Below, piece after piece: positions 48,572 to 57,760 of a stretch of 64,000 nt of DNA. The notes below the pieces were generated by a model. That model made no database searches, was not told the DNA's origin, and saw only the letters and a program-made list of their open reading frames with translations. Source of the stretch: Symbiodinium microadriaticum (Eukaryota > Sar > Dinophyceae > Suessiales > Symbiodiniaceae); NCBI GenBank assembly GCA_001939145.1, contig LSRX01000669.1, forward strand, positions 149,785 to 213,784, written 5' to 3'. The stretch's first letter is position 1; each line of letters opens with the position of its first letter. The translations under genes were made by a program, and so were the position numbers.

Positions 48572-48841
48572 ATGTTTGTTGATGTTGCTGCATGTGCGGA
48601 ACCCTTGCACAAAGGGACCCTAAACCCACTACACCCGGGCCTTGAACCCGAAACACTAAGCCTAAGTGCAGGACTCGAAAACCCTATACAGATTCTTGGC
48701 AAAAAAACCTCAAAAGGTCATTTCCTCACACATCCGTGTGCAGAAGCCCTTGCGGAAGGACGCCTAAGCCTTATAGATGAAACAAAGGATCTCTATCCCC
48801 AAACCCTAAAACCGCCAAGCCCTCAAGCCCCAAACCCTTAA
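48572..48841 (+). CDS. Candidate gene of 89 codons
   Basis: ATG-led MFVDVAACAEPLHKGTLNPL, with ENPIQILGKKTSKGHFLTHP and AEALAEGRLSLIDETKDLYP. The last residues come from CCCTAAA-like sequence. Confidence 0.5.
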   Translation: MFVDVAACAEPLHKGTLNPLHPGLEPETLSLSAGLENPIQILGKKTSKGHFLTHPCAEALAEGRLSLIDETKDLYPQTLKPPSPQAPNP

Positions 48842-49040
48842 GACCCTAAAGCCGTAAATTAAAGCTCTAAAGCCCTCAAACACTAACACCCTACAGCCCT
48901 AAACCCTGAAACCCTAAAGCCGTAAAACCCTGAAGCCCTAACACCCCCAAAATCCTCAAACCCAAAACCCCAAAAATCCTAAAGCCCCAAAGCCCTCAAC
49001 CCTAAACCGCTAAACCCTAAAGCCCCAAAGCCCTCAATCC
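48840..49040. repeat. Telomere-like array, CCCTAAA on top
   Basis: CCCTAAA with CCCCAAA and AAAGCC variants. Confidence 0.8.
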
Positions 49041-49242
49041 TAAACTCAACAAGGTCATGCCTCGCCCGGATATACTCGACTTCGACGGCTTCGTCCTGCG
49101 CCGTGGCACAGCGAGCGGCAGTCGGGACCTTGGCGTTTTTTGGGGTTGATTTAGGGTTTAGGGTTTTTTGGTGCTTCGGGGTTAAAGGGTGCGAGAGTAT
49201 ATGGGGTTTTGGGTTTTTTTGGGGGAGTTTGGGGCTTATCAT
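48979..49242 (-). CDS. Open frame with a coding-like middle
   Basis: KVPTAARCATAQDEAVEVEY and IRARHDLVEFRIEG (about 49045-49130) look coding; the ends are telomere-like, so the exon is probably only the middle. Confidence 0.4.
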   Translation of the reverse strand: MISPKLPQKNPKPHILSHPLTPKHQKTLNPKSTPKNAKVPTAARCATAQDEAVEVEYIRARHDLVEFRIEGFGALGFSGLGLRALGL

Positions 49243-49401
49243 TAGGGCTTTCGGGTTCTAGGCTTTAGGGCTGTCTATAAGCACTCTAGTTACGGGGTTT
49301 CAGGGCCCGCGGTCTTCCCGCGGAGTCTTCAACCAGGAGGTTTTTTTTTGGTGCCCAGAAGGTTTTCGAGGGTTTTTAAGCTGAAGTGGTGCTGAACCCT
49401 A

Positions 49402-49487
49402 AACCCTAAACCCAAAGTGGTGCTCTTCTGCGCTTTTCCGGTGGTCTTCAAGAGTTCCTGGATGGAAGGTTTAAGCAGGGAGGCCTA
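49402..49487 (+). CDS. Possible terminal exon with AATAAA
   Basis: Frame KVVLFCAFPVVFKSSWMEGL then TAA, immediately followed by AATAAA. Preceded by the duplicated 10-bp site described in findings. Confidence 0.35.
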
Positions 49488-49498
49488 AATAAAGGATA

Positions 49499-49610
49499 CT
49501 TGGAGGTTCATGGGTATAGTTATAAGTGGGGTTATACTTAGGGCAACTATAGTTATAACCCATAGTAAGGGACTTCTAATCCTACTTATAACCACCCATG
49601 AACCTCCAAG
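49499..49610. mobile_element. Family B palindrome with TA TSD
   Basis: CTTGGAGGTTCATGGGTATA ... ACCCATGAACCTCCAAG. Confidence 0.85.
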
Positions 49611-49649
49611 TATGGAGTTGAACTATATACCTATAGTTCTTCGAAACCC

Positions 49650-50190
49650 TTGAACGCCTTAACCCCTAAACCCGTAAAGCCCTAAACCCCTAAACCCTAA
49701 ACCCTAAACCCCTAAACCCTAAACCCCTGAAAACCCTAAACCCTAAACCCCTAAAAACCCTAAAACCCCTAAAGACCCTAAACCCTAACCGTATAAACCC
49801 AAAAGTTCTGTGTTCGGCTTCAGGGGGGTGCCTAATTCGGACCGCAGGTTGGTGCTGGGGCTGGCGACGGATGAGGGTTTTAGGGCTTTAAGGTTTTAGG
49901 TTTTAGGGTTTTCGGTTTTTAGGTTTTCGGGTTTTCGGGTTTTAGGTTTTAGGGTTTTCGGGTTGTAGGTTTTAGGGTTTCAGGGTTTAGGGTTTTAGGG
50001 TTTAGGATTTTAGGATTTTAGGGTTTAGGGTTGTAGGGCTTTAAACTCTAGGGTTTTAGGGTGTAGGGTTTAGGGTTTTACGACTCAGGGTGTAGGGCTC
50101 AAGGGCAGGGTTAGGGTTTTAAGATTTTTGGCCGTAGGGCTTACGGTTTACTAAGGCGGATAAGGGTTTTAGAGTTTAGGGCTCAGGGTT
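49650..50190. repeat. Telomere-like arrays, CCCTAAA then TTTTAGGG
   Basis: Switch of orientation near 49850; the second half is rich in TTTTAGGG octamers. Confidence 0.85.
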
Positions 50191-50195
50191 TACCT

Positions 50196-50284
50196 AAACC
50201 TACCAAAATCTATGCTTTGTTCTTACTATGAATTGCAATATGAAATTCTGGGGGCCCTACAAAAAAGGTAGGTTTTGGTAGGTT
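50196..50284. mobile_element. Family L inverted repeat
   Basis: TTTACCTAAACCTACCAAAA ... AAAGGTAGGTTTTGGTAGG. Confidence 0.65.
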
Positions 50285-50400
50285 TAAGGCAAGGATAGCG
50301 GGCGGGTGTCTTTGAGTGCAGTTGACTGCAGTTGAGCGTCTTCGGATGTTTGGTCAAGTGCCTCATAACCTTTCCATACCCTTGGCTCCAAAGTGTTTGT
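50284..50400 (-). CDS. Possible terminal exon abutting family L
   Basis: Frame with LEPRVWKGYEALDQTSEDAQ and LQSTALKDTRPLSLP, TAA stop at the element edge. Acidic, helix-like. Confidence 0.45.
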   Translation of the reverse strand, partial: TNTLEPRVWKGYEALDQTSEDAQLQSTALKDTRPLSLP

Positions 50401-50409
50401 TTACCTTCA

Positions 50410-50570
50410 CCCTAAACCCTAAACCCCTAAACCCTAAACCCCTAAACCCCTAAACCCCTAAACACTAAACCCTAAACACTAAACTCCTAAACCCCTAAAC
50501 CCTAAACCCTAAAACCTAAGCACTATAAGCCCTATAAACCCTAAGCCCTAAAAGCCCCAAAGCTTGAACC
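50410..50570. repeat. Telomere-like array, CCCTAAA on top
   Basis: C-strand CCCTAAA and CCCCTAAA units. Confidence 0.85.
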
Positions 50571-50662
50571 GAAGCCCTGAGCACCCGAACGAGGGTTTCG
50601 CTGCCCTGAGGGCCGCCCGTGCGTCCTCCGGACTTGCGCCAGGCCAGCGACCTTGGGGGTAG
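50552..50662 (+). CDS. Possible terminal exon
   Basis: Frame with LNRSPEHPNEGFAALRAARA and SSGLAPGQRPWG, TAG stop at the start of a family F element. Confidence 0.4.
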   Translation, partial: KPQSLNRSPEHPNEGFAALRAARASSGLAPGQRPWG

Positions 50663-50878
50663 GACAAAATGAACCCCTTAAGGTTCATATACCATATGGG
50701 GGTTTCCCAAAATAGGGGACCCTAATATAGTACCCTAAATAGTAGGATCCCTATTATAAGGACCCCAAAATAAGGTACCCTACTTTTCGGAAAGGCCCAT
50801 CTAGTAATGCATAGTATAAGGGTATAGGGCCCCTACTTTAGGGCTCATTTCGTCCTTTAGGATGGGGGTAGGACGACA
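50658..50878. mobile_element. Family F palindrome with a nested family H palindrome
   Basis: Outer arms GGACAAAATGAACCCC and GGGCTCATTTCGTCC; the family H element (TTTCCCAAAATAGGGGACC ... CTTTTCGGAAA) lies inside at about 50707-50797. Confidence 0.75.
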
Positions 50879-51031
50879 TGCACGCTAAGAGAATTTGAGG
50901 TTCAAGTAGCTTTCATTGTGCGGGTTCCGTAGTTAATTAGAGGTTAAACGACGAAAAGCACTCTCAATGGATTAAAGGCAATACTTTATTGAGACTCATG
51001 GTGTAGTACAGTCATTGGATCGTTTGACTCC

Positions 51032-51236
51032 TCAAGCAGAATCGGGCGGAACATGAGAGACTCGGCGGCTTTCGATCGTTGCTGTTGCCTGTTTGTCTTG
51101 CCGACTGCGCTTTACTTTGGTTGCCTGTTTGCTTCGACTGCGGTATGCGTGCTGGCGAGTTAGTGCTTGAAGCCTGCGGACCTGCAGAAATCAATAAACA
51201 GACCCCTTGAGCTGCCCATGTTGTCACCCACACCAT
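51032..51236 (-). CDS. Candidate two-exon gene with poly(A) signal
   Basis: Exon 1 (ending 51228) encodes MVW from ATG at 51236. The 46-nt intron 51182-51227 runs GTGACA to GATTTCTGCAG. Exon 2 (51181-51032) encodes VRRLQALTRQHAYRSRSKQA and a basic region to TGA. AATAAA lies about 40 bp past the stop. About 52 residues, strongly basic; could bind nucleic acid. A second phase of exon 2 is open. Confidence 0.5.
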
Positions 51237-51246
51237 CGCTCTTCCC

Positions 51247-51345
51247 GATAGGCCCCTAAGTAGTTCCTGTTTATGGTTTATCTTTAAGAATCCTATAAGG
51301 TAAACCCAAAAAGGAGCTACTTAGGGGCCTATGGGTAGAGACCAG
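51247..51345. mobile_element. Family C palindrome
   Basis: CCGATAGGCCCCTAAGTAG ... CTACTTAGGGGCCTATGGG, just upstream of the minus-strand ATG. Confidence 0.8.
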
Positions 51346-51661
51346 CTCATGATGTATAGAGGCGTTGTAGAGCCTAGAGCTCCTAAGCCCTGAACTCCAA
51401 GCCATAGATCCTAACGCCATCTAAAGCCCCAAAAACCCCCGCTCCTCGTTCGAAGCCACTGAAGCAGAACCCTTACAAGACCTAAACCCTAAATATATAA
51501 ACCCTAAAAACCCCCAAAAACCCTAAACCCCAAACTCTGCAACGCCCTGCCAGGCATCCTTGGTGAAGAGTTGTATTAGTCTCCGGAAGGCGTCTCTGCA
51601 TGCGGGGAGCTTGGTGAAGTGTTTGGGGCTTTTCAAAGCGGGTTTCGGGTTTAGGGCTTTA

Positions 51662-51770
51662 CCCTAAGGGTCCATGTACCCAAGTAGTAGATACTTTGGC
51701 CCCAAAGTAGTCTCTATATTGGTATTTTGGGGCCAAAGCATATACTATTTGGGTACATGGACCCTCACAG
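51662..51770. mobile_element. Family A palindrome with TTA TSD
   Basis: CCCTAAGGGTCCATGTACCC ... GGGTACATGGACCCTCACAG. Confidence 0.8.
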
Positions 51771-51883
51771 TTAGGCATTGCACTTAAGCCCTAAACCCTA
51801 AACCCTAAAGCTGTGGTGATTTCCGATCGGTCTGCAAGGCCCGGAGTTGCAACGCTCTTCTGGAATGGTTCATTCGCAGGCTA

Positions 51884-51984
51884 GATCTCTAAATTAGGGC
51901 CATAATTAGGATCCCTCATAGGGTCCTTTATAAGGCTGCTGTACTATACTGGGGACATCAAAGGGGACCCTAATTCCAGATTGT
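51884..51984. mobile_element. Family E palindrome
   Basis: GATCTCTAAATTAGGGCC ... GGGGACCCTAATTCCAGA; ends at the ATG of the next exon. Confidence 0.65.
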
Positions 51985-51985
51985 C

Positions 51986-52087
51986 ATGGCCAAATCTTCT
52001 GGAAGAGGGTCGCATGGGCTCCACGCGCTTCACAAATACATGACCCGCTTCAAAAATGGGATCAAGTTGCCTGGTATGGAGTCAGTG
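51986..52087 (+). CDS. Candidate initial exon
   Basis: 34 codons, MAKSSGRGSHGLHALHKYMT and FKNGIKLPGMESV, ending in phase 0 at GTG|GTGAGG. Next exon not settled: TTTCAG at about 52330 or a later one. Confidence 0.45.
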
Positions 52088-52114
52088 GTGAGGTCTGCTT
52101 GACAACGAATTGCC

Positions 52115-52384
52115 ATGGTGATATCATCTTTGCTTTCGGCTTTTGGGTATCTGAATCATAGGTTACCCTTACCAATCCGCTTCGATTTGCGTGCTGGTGA
52201 ATTTGATCGTTCTGCTTCGGCCCTTGCCTGCTTGACCAGTGTTCATGCGTTCCGCTTCATGCATTCCTTAGCTATGTTGTTTCAAGGACGAAGGTTCTGG
52301 CCATTTCAGTGTTTGCATTGCAAAACCGCACATTCAATAAACTGGGATCCTGTTCTTGATAGTAATACTGGAAAATTCAGATAA
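52115..52384 (+). CDS. Open frame, possibly containing an exon
   Basis: 89 codons. From CCATTTCAG the phase-0 continuation CLHCKTAHSINWDPVLDSNT has a C-x2-C motif and joins the exon at 51986 in phase. The upstream part may be intron. Confidence 0.4.
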   Translation: MVISSLLSAFGYLNHRLPLPIRFDLRAGEFDRSASALACLTSVHAFRFMHSLAMLFQGRRFWPFQCLHCKTAHSINWDPVLDSNTGKFR

Positions 52385-52400
52385 TCGAGATTTGTAAGCC

Positions 52401-52640
52401 ATGGATGTACGGGACATGCGCTATTGTCTCTCGGAGAGATTTCTCGAGCTGCTGGACGAAGCACTGGAAGAAGCCTCTGCTGAGAGGGATCTGGACTTCA
52501 TGCTGCTTGGCGGGGTGTGGAGTCCGGACTTTGCTGGCTTGAGTGGCTGGACCATGGCCCACGACCCCCTGAAGCGCGAAGATGAGGTTCAATGTGTGTT
52601 CGGCCTGAATGTGGCGTTGCAAATCGAAGCGGATTGGTAA
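52401..52640 (+). CDS. Candidate exon or small gene, acidic
   Basis: ATG in GCCATGG context. Encodes CLSERFLELLDEALEEASAE (acidic helix) and FAGLSGWTMAHDPLKREDEV, 79 residues. GATTG|GTAAGG overlaps the stop and is a good donor, so it may continue. Confidence 0.55.
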   Translation: MDVRDMRYCLSERFLELLDEALEEASAERDLDFMLLGGVWSPDFAGLSGWTMAHDPLKREDEVQCVFGLNVALQIEADW

Positions 52641-52699
52641 GGGTGACCTATGACTGAACCAGGCGAAGTGCCCTGATCTTGGTCTAGCACTTGAAATTA

Positions 52700-53030
52700 A
52701 CTTCTCGCTTAAACCCGAAACCCCAAACTCTTCACTAAGCTCCTGCTGGCCCTACACCCCAAAAGGCTCTAGATCAATTCAAAGCGAAGCCCTACAATCC
52801 CAAATGTCTTGAACCCGCAAAACCTGACCCCCTAAAAGTGCCTTGAGAGCCCCAAAACTCCAAACCCCTACCCCAGACCCGCAACGCCCTCATGCATAGT
52901 TCCTTGAGCCCTCAACGCCCTTAGAATAAAAAAAATAGGAAGCCCCACACCCTGAACCCTAAACCCCTAAACCCCAAACCCCTAAACCCTAAACCCCTAA
53001 ACCCTTAACCCTCAAACTCACCCCAATCCT
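52700..53030. repeat. C-rich degenerate array
   Basis: AACCCC, CCCTAAA and CAAACCC units, no frame. Confidence 0.75.
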
Positions 53031-53152
53031 TAAAGGTTCTTCACAAGGATGAGGGTTTAGGGCTTTGGGGTTTTATAGGGATTCTATTAAGTTGGGGGTT
53101 TAGAGATTGGGTTTCCTTATGCCTAACCCTATAAGGCTCTAAGGTCTCCTAT

Positions 53153-53330
53153 TTCAAGGCTTTTGGGCCCAAAGACCATACTGTATAAGGCGGAGGCTTT
53201 TGGACTATTTTGAGCCTTAGGGTAAGGGTCCAAGTACCCAACTAGTATATACTTTGGCCCCAAAGGAGCTATAAAGGGTCTGCTCAAAGGCCAAAGTATA
53301 GAATCATCATTTTGGGTACGTGGACAAAGG
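53153..53330. mobile_element. Family Q inverted repeat followed by a diverged family A palindrome
   Basis: AAGGCTTTTGGGCCCAAAGA (Q, also at 62611), then AAGGGTCCAAGTACCCA ... TTGGGTACGTGGACAAAG. Confidence 0.6.
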
Positions 53331-53459
53331 GATTCCATAAGGTTTGGTAGTAGGGTTCAATATATAGGGGCTTTGATCAATAGAACATAGGTTTTTCAGG
53401 GTTTGGGGGTTTTGGCGGGAGTTCAAAATTCAATTTGTTGTCAATATGTTGTCAAAATC

Positions 53460-53560
53460 TGTCTTTATTTGTCTTTATTTGTCTAATATATGTCTTTATT
53501 TGTCTTTATTTGTCTAATATATGTATTATTTGTCTTTTTTTGTTTTTTGTTTGTCTTTAT
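53460..53560. repeat. TGTCTTTATT tandem repeat
   Basis: TTTGTCTTTATTTGTCTAA units; AT-rich, low complexity. Confidence 0.85.
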
Positions 53561-53672
53561 TTTGTCAAAACTGGTCAACATTTGGCTGAGCTGCACCCAA
53601 AACCTATATAAATCTAAGTCCCCTAAATCTAGGTCGCCGCAGCCGGTCAATGAAAAAAACCCTGAACCCTAC

Positions 53673-53773
53673 TGTTGATGATATAAACCCTGCATGACCT
53701 TAAGGACCCTAAGCTATGGGAATTATGGTATATTCCTTCTTAGGGGTAATGCAGGATTTGTATCATCAACCGT
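53673..53773. mobile_element. Family D palindrome with TA TSD
   Basis: CTGTTGATGATATAAACCC ... GGATTTGTATCATCAACCG. Confidence 0.85.
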
Positions 53774-53779
53774 AGTTTT

Positions 53780-54000
53780 GGGGTTTAGGGTTTAGGGGCG
53801 TTGGAGGCTTCGTGGTTCAGGGTGTAGGGGCTTGCTGCTTGCTTTGAGTAGTTCGGATCTTGGGGGTTTTAGGGTTTTAGGGTTTTGGGGTCTAGGGGTT
53901 TAGGAGTTAGGGTTTAGGGGTTTAGGGGTTCAGGGTTTAGGGGTTTTTGGGATTTAGGGTTTGAGGGTTTAGGGTTTGGGGTTTAGGGCCTTCAGAGTCA
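53780..54000. repeat. Telomere-like array, TTTAGGG on top
   Basis: G-strand TTTAGGG and TTTAGGGG units. Confidence 0.85.
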
Positions 54001-54094
54001 AGGCAGGGTCAAACGGAAGCCGTCCTGTCTCTACTCCATCACAATCACTTTTTTCCGTTGTCGTTCGCAGACCGTACGCACCGATTCTGAAAGC

Positions 54095-54343
54095 TTAGTG
54101 TGAAGTGCATTGCTTGAGCCGGCAGTGCGTTGAACACTTCGTATTCAATGCATAGATCACAAGCGTCAATAGAAAAATAGTTGCAGTCGCCGCAGCAGTA
54201 GTAGCAGCCATCATTAGCCTGATTTTTGTTGACGAACGCACCTTCTTTGACTCTCTATCCGTATCATCGCAGCACCATCGAATTCCCTGACGAGCATCCA
54301 GGTTCCCGTCGGAATTCTTAATCCGAGTAGCCCAAGAGCTCAT
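54095..54343 (-). CDS. Candidate single-pass membrane protein
   Basis: 82 codons, ATG-led MSSWATRIKNSDGNLDARQG, a charged region, then a clear membrane segment (about residues 44-66, TTAAATATIFLLTLVIYAL) and a short Cys-rich tail. A full ORF in unique sequence with one well-formed transmembrane helix is a reasonable gene. Lies 110 bp downstream of another minus-strand gene. Confidence 0.6.
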   Translation of the reverse strand: MSSWATRIKNSDGNLDARQGIRWCCDDTDRESKKVRSSTKIRLMMAATTAAATATIFLLTLVIYALNTKCSTHCRLKQCTSH

Positions 54344-54453
54344 TGCAGGAGTCTTTAATCATAGGGCAAAGCAGACTCCCTTACCCTTGGCATGAGCCTT
54401 AGCCGCCAATGTCAATTCTACTGAACCTCACTAGGTTCCAAAGCCGCTAAAGG

Positions 54454-54768
54454 CTAAAGCGGACATAGGCTGTTGCATAAGACCTTCACAAGCCATTTTA
54501 TGCTAAGTCTTGATAAAATCCTCACATATATGCCGCAAGCCGCCAAAGCACGTAAGATTGGATCTCTGCACACAAATGCCTCGCACCTGCAGTATACCAT
54601 GCTTAGACTAAGGCGTTGGGGGGGGGGTGGCGATTCATCATCGTTTCCGTATATGGGGACTATATAAATGTATATCTGCACTGTTTCTAAGAGCTCTTTA
54701 CCACACCCTCGTAAACACTGCAAGTCTTCCAAACTCTCAAATTCTTGAGTTATTTGTGGTTTGGACAT
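54454..54768 (-). CDS. Candidate gene of 104 codons
   Basis: ATG-led MSKPQITQEFESLEDLQCLR, GCGKELLETVQIYIYIVPIY, a Pro/Asp-rich linker (a G run on the plus strand) and ILRALAACGIYVRILSRLSI. Eight Cys. Unrecognised. Same strand as the next gene. Confidence 0.6.
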   Translation of the reverse strand: MSKPQITQEFESLEDLQCLRGCGKELLETVQIYIYIVPIYGNDDESPPPPQRLSLSMVYCRCEAFVCRDPILRALAACGIYVRILSRLSIKWLVKVLCNSLCPL

Positions 54769-55109
54769 ATCACACCACCTTCAAGAACCTAAACCCTAAA
54801 CCCTAAACTAAGAATCCCAGGTCGAGCCCCAAGTCGTCTTCGGGAGGCAGATGGCAAAGGATTTAGGGTGGAGGGTTTAGGGTTTGGGGTTTAGGATCTA
54901 GGGCTTCGGGGTTTAAGGTTTCGGGGTGGAGGGTGTGAGGCGTTGGATTCAGGAGTTGGGTTTTTGACGGCCTTAAAACGCTAAGCCCTGATCATCGGGT
55001 AAGGTTTTGGGTTTACAGGGGTCCATGATACCCCAACGCTTTTGGCCGTTATGGCTTAGTTGACCAGGTTCAGGGCGCGGGCTTGGGTTCTGACATCTTC
55101 GGGCATTAA

Positions 55110-55540
55110 TTAAACCCGAACCCCTAACCCCTAAACTCCAAAATGCCTAGCCTCTAAACTCGAAAAGCCCTAAACCCTAAGGTCCTAAACCCTAAACCCC
55201 CAAACCCCTAAACCCTGAACCCCTCAACCCCTAAACCTCTAAACCCCTAAACCCCTAAACCCCTAAACCCTAAACCCCTAAACCCCTAAACCTTCAACCC
55301 TAAACTCCAAGGGGTTCAGGCCGGAGGCGGCAGGCTTTGGGGCTCTAGGGCTCAGGTGTTTTGGGTTTTTAACGATCCCAAAGCTCCAGGTGAAAGGCTC
55401 AGTTGCCGAACAAGCTTTGGGGTTTAGGGTTTAGGGCCGTTTAGGGTTTTAGGGCCTCGGGCCGTTAGGGTTTAGGGTTTAAGGGTTTAGGAGGGTTTAG
55501 GGTTTAGGGTTGAGGGCCGTTTAGGGTTTAGGAATCATGA
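55110..55540. repeat. Telomere-like arrays, CCCTAAA then TTTAGGG
   Basis: Orientation switches near 55315. Confidence 0.85.
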
Positions 55541-55659
55541 AGTCTTCTCCCCTAGTTACAAATCTGCAAGCCGTACTACCATAGAGCCAAGCACTGGACT
55601 TTAGGCTACTGGGCCCGGATTTGGAAACCCCGTTGCCTAATTCCTAAATTCCTAGATCC

Positions 55660-56160
55660 TAAATCCTAAACCCTAAACTAAACCCTATATAAACAGTGTC
55701 CTGAACCCCCCAGTGTCTTGAAACGCCAACCGCGGCTCAATGCCAACTGCACTAAGCCAAGCTCTAAGCCAATTAAGCCCAACAGCTTATAAACAGCACA
55801 GCCAAAGCAGCAGCCCGGAGAAGCAAAGCAACAAAAACCTAAACTCCATCGTAAAACCGTAAGGCCTGTCAAAGTTTTACTTTCACCTTAACCAGCCAAA
55901 AAGCAAACCTAAACCCTAAGCCCCCAAACACTCAACCAACCCCGAACATCCAACCTTACGCCCCAAGCCCTATAAACCGTCCCTACAAACCCTATAAACC
56001 CTGAACCCCGAACCCCAAACCCTAAGCCCTAAACCCGAGGCCCCAAACCGAAAAAAAAAACGAAAAAAAAACAAAAAACCCAAGCCCTAGAAACCCTAAA
56101 CCCTAAACCTTCAACTGGAAGCCCTAAACCCAAAGAAAAACCTTAAACCCTAAGCCCAAA
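55660..56160. repeat. Degenerate C-strand telomere-like array
   Basis: CCCTAAA with A-rich tracts. A minus-strand frame (55678-55872), rich in Cys, Gly and Leu, is open inside but unsupported. Confidence 0.75.
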
Positions 56161-56162
56161 GC

Positions 56163-56282
56163 CCGAACCCGAAGAAAAAGACTTTACCCCCAGGGCCCGT
56201 GGAGCTGAGCTTCATCTTCGATGCTCTGAAACCTGGCAACCTGTGCCTCGGACCTTTTGTTATTGTAGGGTTTAGGATTTAG
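56163..56282 (+). CDS. Candidate exon
   Basis: Frame with PVELSFIFDALKPGNLCLGP then FVIV, with ATT|GTAGGG as a possible donor into a TTTAGGG array. The acidic/hydrophobic alternation looks coding. Confidence 0.5.
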   Translation, partial: PNPKKKTLPPGPVELSFIFDALKPGNLCLGPFVIVGFRI

Positions 56283-56640
56283 GGTTTGAGACTTTTGGTG
56301 ATAGGTTTTAAGTTCAGGGGTTTAGGGTTTAGGTTTAGGGGTTTTGAGTTTAAGGTTTATGGTTTATAAAGAGTTGTTTATGGGGTTTAGGGTTCAGGAT
56401 TGAGGGTTTGAGGTTTCGGGTTTGGAGTTGTTTTTAGGGGGTTTAGGGTTTGGGATTTAGGGTTTGAGGTTTAGGGTTTAGAGCTGTTTGTAGGGGTTTA
56501 GGGGTTTAGGGTTCAGGGTTTAAGGTTGTTTCTAGGGTTTAGGGTTGTGGTTTAGGGTTTGGAGCAGTTGAGGGTGCAGGGATTAGGGTAGTTGAGGGTT
56601 TAGGATTTAGAGTTCAGGGTTTTGTGTGCTTTCTTTACAG
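56270..56640. repeat. Telomere-like array, TTTAGGG on top
   Basis: TTTAGGG with TTGTTTATGGGG and GGTTGAGGG variants. Confidence 0.8.
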
Positions 56641-56732
56641 TATTACAAGGGTTGGCTTAGGGGTTTGGGATCAAGTGATATGCTTCACGGTTCAGGGTCG
56701 GGCTCAGAGTTTGAAGGCGTTTAGGTCTAGGA

Positions 56733-56818
56733 CTTATAGAAGGTCTATATACCTTATAGAAGGCTTATAGAAGCCCTATATACCCTAAACTCCCTACCTG
56801 TAGTTTCCTTTAATTCGG
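56733..56818. repeat. Dispersed repeat O, copy 1
   Basis: AGAAGGTCTATATACCTTAT to CTGTAGTTTCCTTTAAT; copy 2 at 60948-61036. Confidence 0.75.
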
Positions 56819-56924
56819 GGTTCGGGCTTTCTTTAGAGGGCTTGGCTTTTTCAGGTTTTAGTTAAGGTAATGCAGGATATATATATATATATATATCATC
56901 ATCATCATCATCATCATCAGTAGT

Positions 56925-57371
56925 ATGGTATTTTCGAAGATGTCGAGCCGTTGGATTTTGTGGTGTATGCGGCTTCGGCTTGTGGGAGAGTTGCTTGGGT
57001 GGGAGGGGTTAGAGCTAGCTACGGGTGTTAGGGCTCACGACTTCCTGGAAGGCCAAAGGGTCTTGTGGGACAAGACAAGATCCTCGTATGAAAGTTCTTT
57101 GCAGGCAGTTGGGTGCTGTGTCCGACTGCTCATCGACCGCTTGAGCGCAGAGATTCCGGATGATTCCCTACATGTGGCACTTCAACAGGAAGACGCAAGA
57201 GTACCGAGCAGCACGGCAAGACAAGAAAGGATCGGAGCCCATCAAGGGAGCACCGATCAAGGACGTGAGTTTTGGAACAAGGTGACGGAGACGTACAAGA
57301 AGTACGGCACTTGGTTCTCCGACGGCGAGGAGATGGACGCCTTCCTTGGAAGCAGCATTCCGAGTCTTTGA
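56925..57371 (+). CDS. Candidate gene of 148 codons (longest ORF)
   Basis: ATG-led in unique sequence: LRLVGELLGWEGLELATGVR, DKTRSSYESSLQAVGCCVRL, and a C-terminal FWNKVTETYKKYGTWFSDGE. Codons are uninterrupted to TGA. A second frame over 57155-57270 with a GTGAGT donor (HFNRKTQEYRAARQDKKG) also reads well, so the 3' half could be spliced in another phase. No family recognised. Confidence 0.6.
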   Translation: MVFSKMSSRWILWCMRLRLVGELLGWEGLELATGVRAHDFLEGQRVLWDKTRSSYESSLQAVGCCVRLLIDRLSAEIPDDSLHVALQQEDARVPSSTARQERIGAHQGSTDQGREFWNKVTETYKKYGTWFSDGEEMDAFLGSSIPSL

Positions 57372-57409
57372 CGTCCAGACCACTCGGGATGCAATCATGC
57401 GCAGCCATG

Positions 57410-57555
57410 TTTAGGGTTTAGGGTGTCTACATTTAGGGTTTAAGGTTTATGGTTTAGAGTTGAGGGTTTCTACATTTAGGGTTTAGGGTTTCTACATTTA
57501 GGGTTTAGGGGTTTAGGGTTTAGGGCTTAGAGTTTAGGGTTTAGGGTTTCTACAT
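57410..57555. repeat. Telomere-like array, TTTAGGG on top
   Basis: TTTAGGG units interrupted by repeated TTTCTACATTTAGGG. Confidence 0.85.
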
Positions 57556-57649
57556 TTGCAAAGCTGGAAGTTCCCCAAAAATGTCAGGATTGACAGAAAG
57601 ATTCCTAAAAAAAACGACCCCAGGGCTTCTGAATCAAGCTCCTACCTTA

Positions 57650-57756
57650 CCCTAAGGGTCCATGTAGCCAAATAGATATACATAGGCCCCAAAGTACCCA
57701 AATAGGGACTACATTAAGGCCAAAGTATATCTATTTGGATACATGGACCCTTAGGG
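57650..57756. mobile_element. Family A palindrome with TTA TSD
   Basis: Perfect CCCTAAGGGTCCATGTAGCC / GGATACATGGACCCTTAGGG. Confidence 0.85.
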
Positions 57757-57760
57757 TTAG

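Noticed and set aside
57650..57756. Family A copy at 57650 as another in-phase intron
   Set aside because: After removal with one TTA no frame stays open on both sides for more than a few codons.
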